This document shows positions 62,327-64,000 of a DNA stretch of 64,000 nucleotides, in pieces. The translations under genes were made by a program, and so were the position numbers. The DNA is from Bacteroides sp. OM05-12. GTDB lineage: Bacteria > Bacteroidota > Bacteroidia > Bacteroidales > Bacteroidaceae. The stretch is from NCBI RefSeq assembly GCF_003438995.1, contig NZ_QSUN01000008.1, forward strand, positions 17,658 through 81,657. Direction: 5' to 3'. Under the pieces are notes generated by a model. That model searched no databases and was not told the origin of the DNA. It saw only the letters and a list, made by a program, of their open reading frames with translations. Each line of letters opens with the position of its first letter. Positions within the stretch are counted from its first letter, which is position 1.

Positions 62327-63616
62327 TTATCTGGTAAATAAACCTGCATAAGCCACACCGATAGAGAAACTCGGTTCATCATTGTATTGGCTCTTCAAGA
62401 AGCGTTTCGAATACTCCGCTTTGATTACAATCTCTTTCATCGGATAATAATTCAAACCGAATGCAACACGATGACGCTCCCAACACTCATTGTTTTGTAT
62501 GCCCTTTTCCACTTTATACATGGAATCATAATAATCATAGCGACCGAACAAATAAAGTTTCTGTTCATCACGTAATTTCGTTAGAGAAAAGAAATCATAT
62601 CCCATTTCTACGCCTGCACATAATGCATCCGAAGCAACGTTTGTCCTTGGTGAAGGAGATGCGCTGGGCATAGATTTATTGTTTTGAGAAATTGCTTTAG
62701 AATCTCCTAAATGTCCATAATCAAAACTACCGCGAACAATCCAGTTGTGCGCATCATAATCGAAATCAAAAGCCCCGATAAATACAGCTCCCTTCACTTT
62801 ATTGCTGGCAGTTGCCGTTCTCAAACTGTTATTACCGCTATTTCCATAATAACCGCTTAATCCCATCCGCAATCCCGGTATCGAATAATTATCTACTCTG
62901 AATGCACCGGCACAAGAGTTGGCTATCTTAAATTCATAAGGAGAACCCGCACCTCCCTGTATCCAGTTTTGTTCATTAAAACGATCGGCATCCAAACCTG
63001 CGATAAACATTATTTCATAACGCCAGTCCTTTGCACGCCCCCAGAAGCTGACACCTGTTTCATGCCAAGTACAAGGAAATATCGTATTTTCACCTTCAGG
63101 ACGATACACGCCGAAAAACTCTGTCGGTACATGGTTATTGTTAGTCAAACCTACCGGAACAATAATATGTCCCAAACGCAGATTAGCTGCCTTACAAAAG
63201 GATTTTTCAATCCAGAATTGTTCCAAAGCAACTTCACCGCCTCTTTCTATTTCACTTTCGTACTCACCGTTCTCTTCTTCCTCTATTTCCATGGCAGATT
63301 CGGTACCTCCGTGCTCAAATTCAATTTCACTGTACATCTTCCACCCTTTCCCGAAATTATAACCGATAAAGAACGTCACATGAGGGAGATCAAAACGACC
63401 GTGACCGTCAGCATCTTTATATTTTGAAGCATCCGTATAGCGTTTCCAGTTATCGCTATAAAAATTACGAGTATAAACCGCCTCTCCATAACCCCCAAAA
63501 GAAAGACGACCTTTATGCCGCATCGGTACAGAATCATTCTGAGCCAAAACAGGCATAGACATACCTACCAACAATAAAGAACAGGCACTCTTGCCCACAA
63601 AGTTCTTTATCTTCAT
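62327..63616 (-). CDS. Outer-membrane porin-like beta-barrel protein
   Basis: About 429 residues with a signal peptide (MKIKNFVGKSACSLLLVGM, then PVLAQ). The rest alternates in barrel fashion and ends with an aromatic-rich strand (SFSIGVAYAGLFTR). Near 145-170 there is an acidic stretch EIEEEENGEYESEIERG, perhaps a cation-attracting loop. It resembles phosphate-selective-porin-like barrels, but with the imelysin neighbour iron passage is a possible role. I chose Met18 of the longest frame as start, since it is followed directly by the signal peptide. Confidence 0.82.
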   Translation of the reverse strand: MKIKNFVGKSACSLLLVGMSMPVLAQNDSVPMRHKGRLSFGGYGEAVYTRNFYSDNWKRYTDASKYKDADGHGRFDLPHVTFFIGYNFGKGWKMYSEIEFEHGGTESAMEIEEEENGEYESEIERGGEVALEQFWIEKSFCKAANLRLGHIIVPVGLTNNNHVPTEFFGVYRPEGENTIFPCTWHETGVSFWGRAKDWRYEIMFIAGLDADRFNEQNWIQGGAGSPYEFKIANSCAGAFRVDNYSIPGLRMGLSGYYGNSGNNSLRTATASNKVKGAVFIGAFDFDYDAHNWIVRGSFDYGHLGDSKAISQNNKSMPSASPSPRTNVASDALCAGVEMGYDFFSLTKLRDEQKLYLFGRYDYYDSMYKVEKGIQNNECWERHRVAFGLNYYPMKEIVIKAEYSKRFLKSQYNDEPSFSIGVAYAGLFTR

Positions 63617-63681
63617 TCTTACTGATCTTTGCATCTTTTTAGAATTAATATTATATATATTTTCCAAATTTTAATTCGTTG

Positions 63682-63760
63682 CAAAGGTATAGGCAGTTAA
63701 AAGATAGGACAATACCTATATATAATGAAAAAGTGCAAGGAGAATACCTATTTATGAGTA
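63682..63760 (-). promoter_or_regulatory. Tandem-dyad promoter of the porin-imelysin operon
   Basis: Minus-strand -7 box TACCTTTG (63689-63682) and TTG at 63712-63710. The proximal dyad ACC-TATATATA-ATG (63714-63727) ends 24 bp from the box; the distal site ACC-TATTTATG-AGT (63746-63759) is centred 32 bp further. The distal site shares AGAATACCTATTT with the hemerythrin-2 promoter. Confidence 0.75.
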
Positions 63761-63840
63761 TAGATGGATATAAACAAAAGATACGATTCGATAATTTGCT
63801 CTGAGAATATGCAAAAGAAAAAGTATTGATACTTACGATT

Positions 63841-63982
63841 AGTGACAAGTGACAAGAATGACAGACTTTTTAAAAGATATATAGTGATTAATATATAATA
63901 AGTATAGTGTATATACTACTATATATTTATATACATCTATATAAGTTTATGAAAACCGCTGTCATTTCTGTCACTTGTCACT
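63841..63982. repeat. 24-bp inverted repeat enclosing AT-rich DNA at the right edge
   Basis: AGTGACAAGTGACA..AATGACAG on the left and CTGTCATT..TGTCACTTGTCACT on the right are inverted, about 94 bp apart. The interior is nearly all A/T with small palindromes. No gene is visible from 63760 to the end. Confidence 0.75.
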
Positions 63983-64000
63983 GTTTCAATCAACCTGATG

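Overview
The window looks like chromosome of a gut Bacteroides species of the thetaiotaomicron/ovatus/caccae kind. Evidence is the many -7 boxes of the form TAnnTTTG with TTG/TTTG about 18-20 bp upstream, the secreted glycoside hydrolases (GH95, GH29, GH27, a DUF6067-like protein), Bacteroides-type proteins such as DUF2023, HU-family and imelysin lipoproteins, and many palindromic intergenic repeats. No rRNA, CRISPR array, intact transposase or integrase is visible. The species is not certain from sequence alone.

Layout. 0-4.6 kb: GH95 fucosidase/galactosidase and a DUF6067-like protein cut by the left edge. 4.8-7.9 kb: a small basic protein, then panB, an MFS transporter and an acyltransferase. 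8.3-13.4 kb: HAD phosphatase, MATE pump, a ferredoxin-type aldo/keto reductase and a membrane polyferredoxin. 13.5-21.8 kb: GH29 fucosidase, CutC, transglutaminase lipoprotein, K+/H+ antiporter, macrodomain protein, zinc-free alcohol-dehydrogenase-like reductase. 21.8-31.4 kb: acyl-CoA ligase and the AddA-like helicase-nuclease on the plus strand, tRNA-Arg(TCT), a LuxR-type protein, then the AddB-like nuclease behind an HU-like gene on the minus strand. 31.6-38 kb: C1 peptidase, MgtC, MscS, a duplicated RNA-like element, AbgT transporter and a response regulator. 38-42.5 kb: a 1487-residue double sensor kinase. 42.5-49 kb: GH27, a LuxR/hemerythrin pair, HAD, and an SPFH-hydrolase-DUF3887-Arc operon. 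49-52.7 kb: a zinc-type P1B ATPase with its Fur-family regulator, then a 1-kb gene-poor scar full of repeats. 52.7-64 kb: a second LuxR/hemerythrin pair, gpmA, flavodoxin-DUF2023, EamA, CcsBA, a di-heme oxidoreductase, imelysin and a porin.

How parts work together. The strongest new signal is a shared promoter architecture. Four promoters (flavodoxin, hemerythrin-2/LuxR-2, porin-imelysin, and a promoter that runs into a terminator about 100 nt later, i.e. a candidate small RNA ahead of GH27) each carry a dyad of the form CCC-N8-GGG/GGT that ends exactly 24 bp before the -7 box. A second dyad lies 31-33 bp further upstream. The genes involved (flavodoxin, RIC-like di-iron protein, iron-uptake-type lipoprotein) suggest an iron or redox regulon. 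The pseudo-receiver LuxR proteins are candidate regulators, but that is inference.

Other notable structure: (1) three 88-bp elements, each four 22-nt units with TCGTT/AAACGA ends and locus-specific palindromic cores; (2) a near-identical 142-bp inverted-repeat element in two places; (3) a tandem pair of terminated RNA-like elements at 35.4-35.8 kb; (4) a kinase whose phospho-acceptor His and intact ATPase sit in opposite halves of one polypeptide; (5) twin Fur-family operators, each 11 bp from a -7 box, for the zinc ATPase and its regulator.
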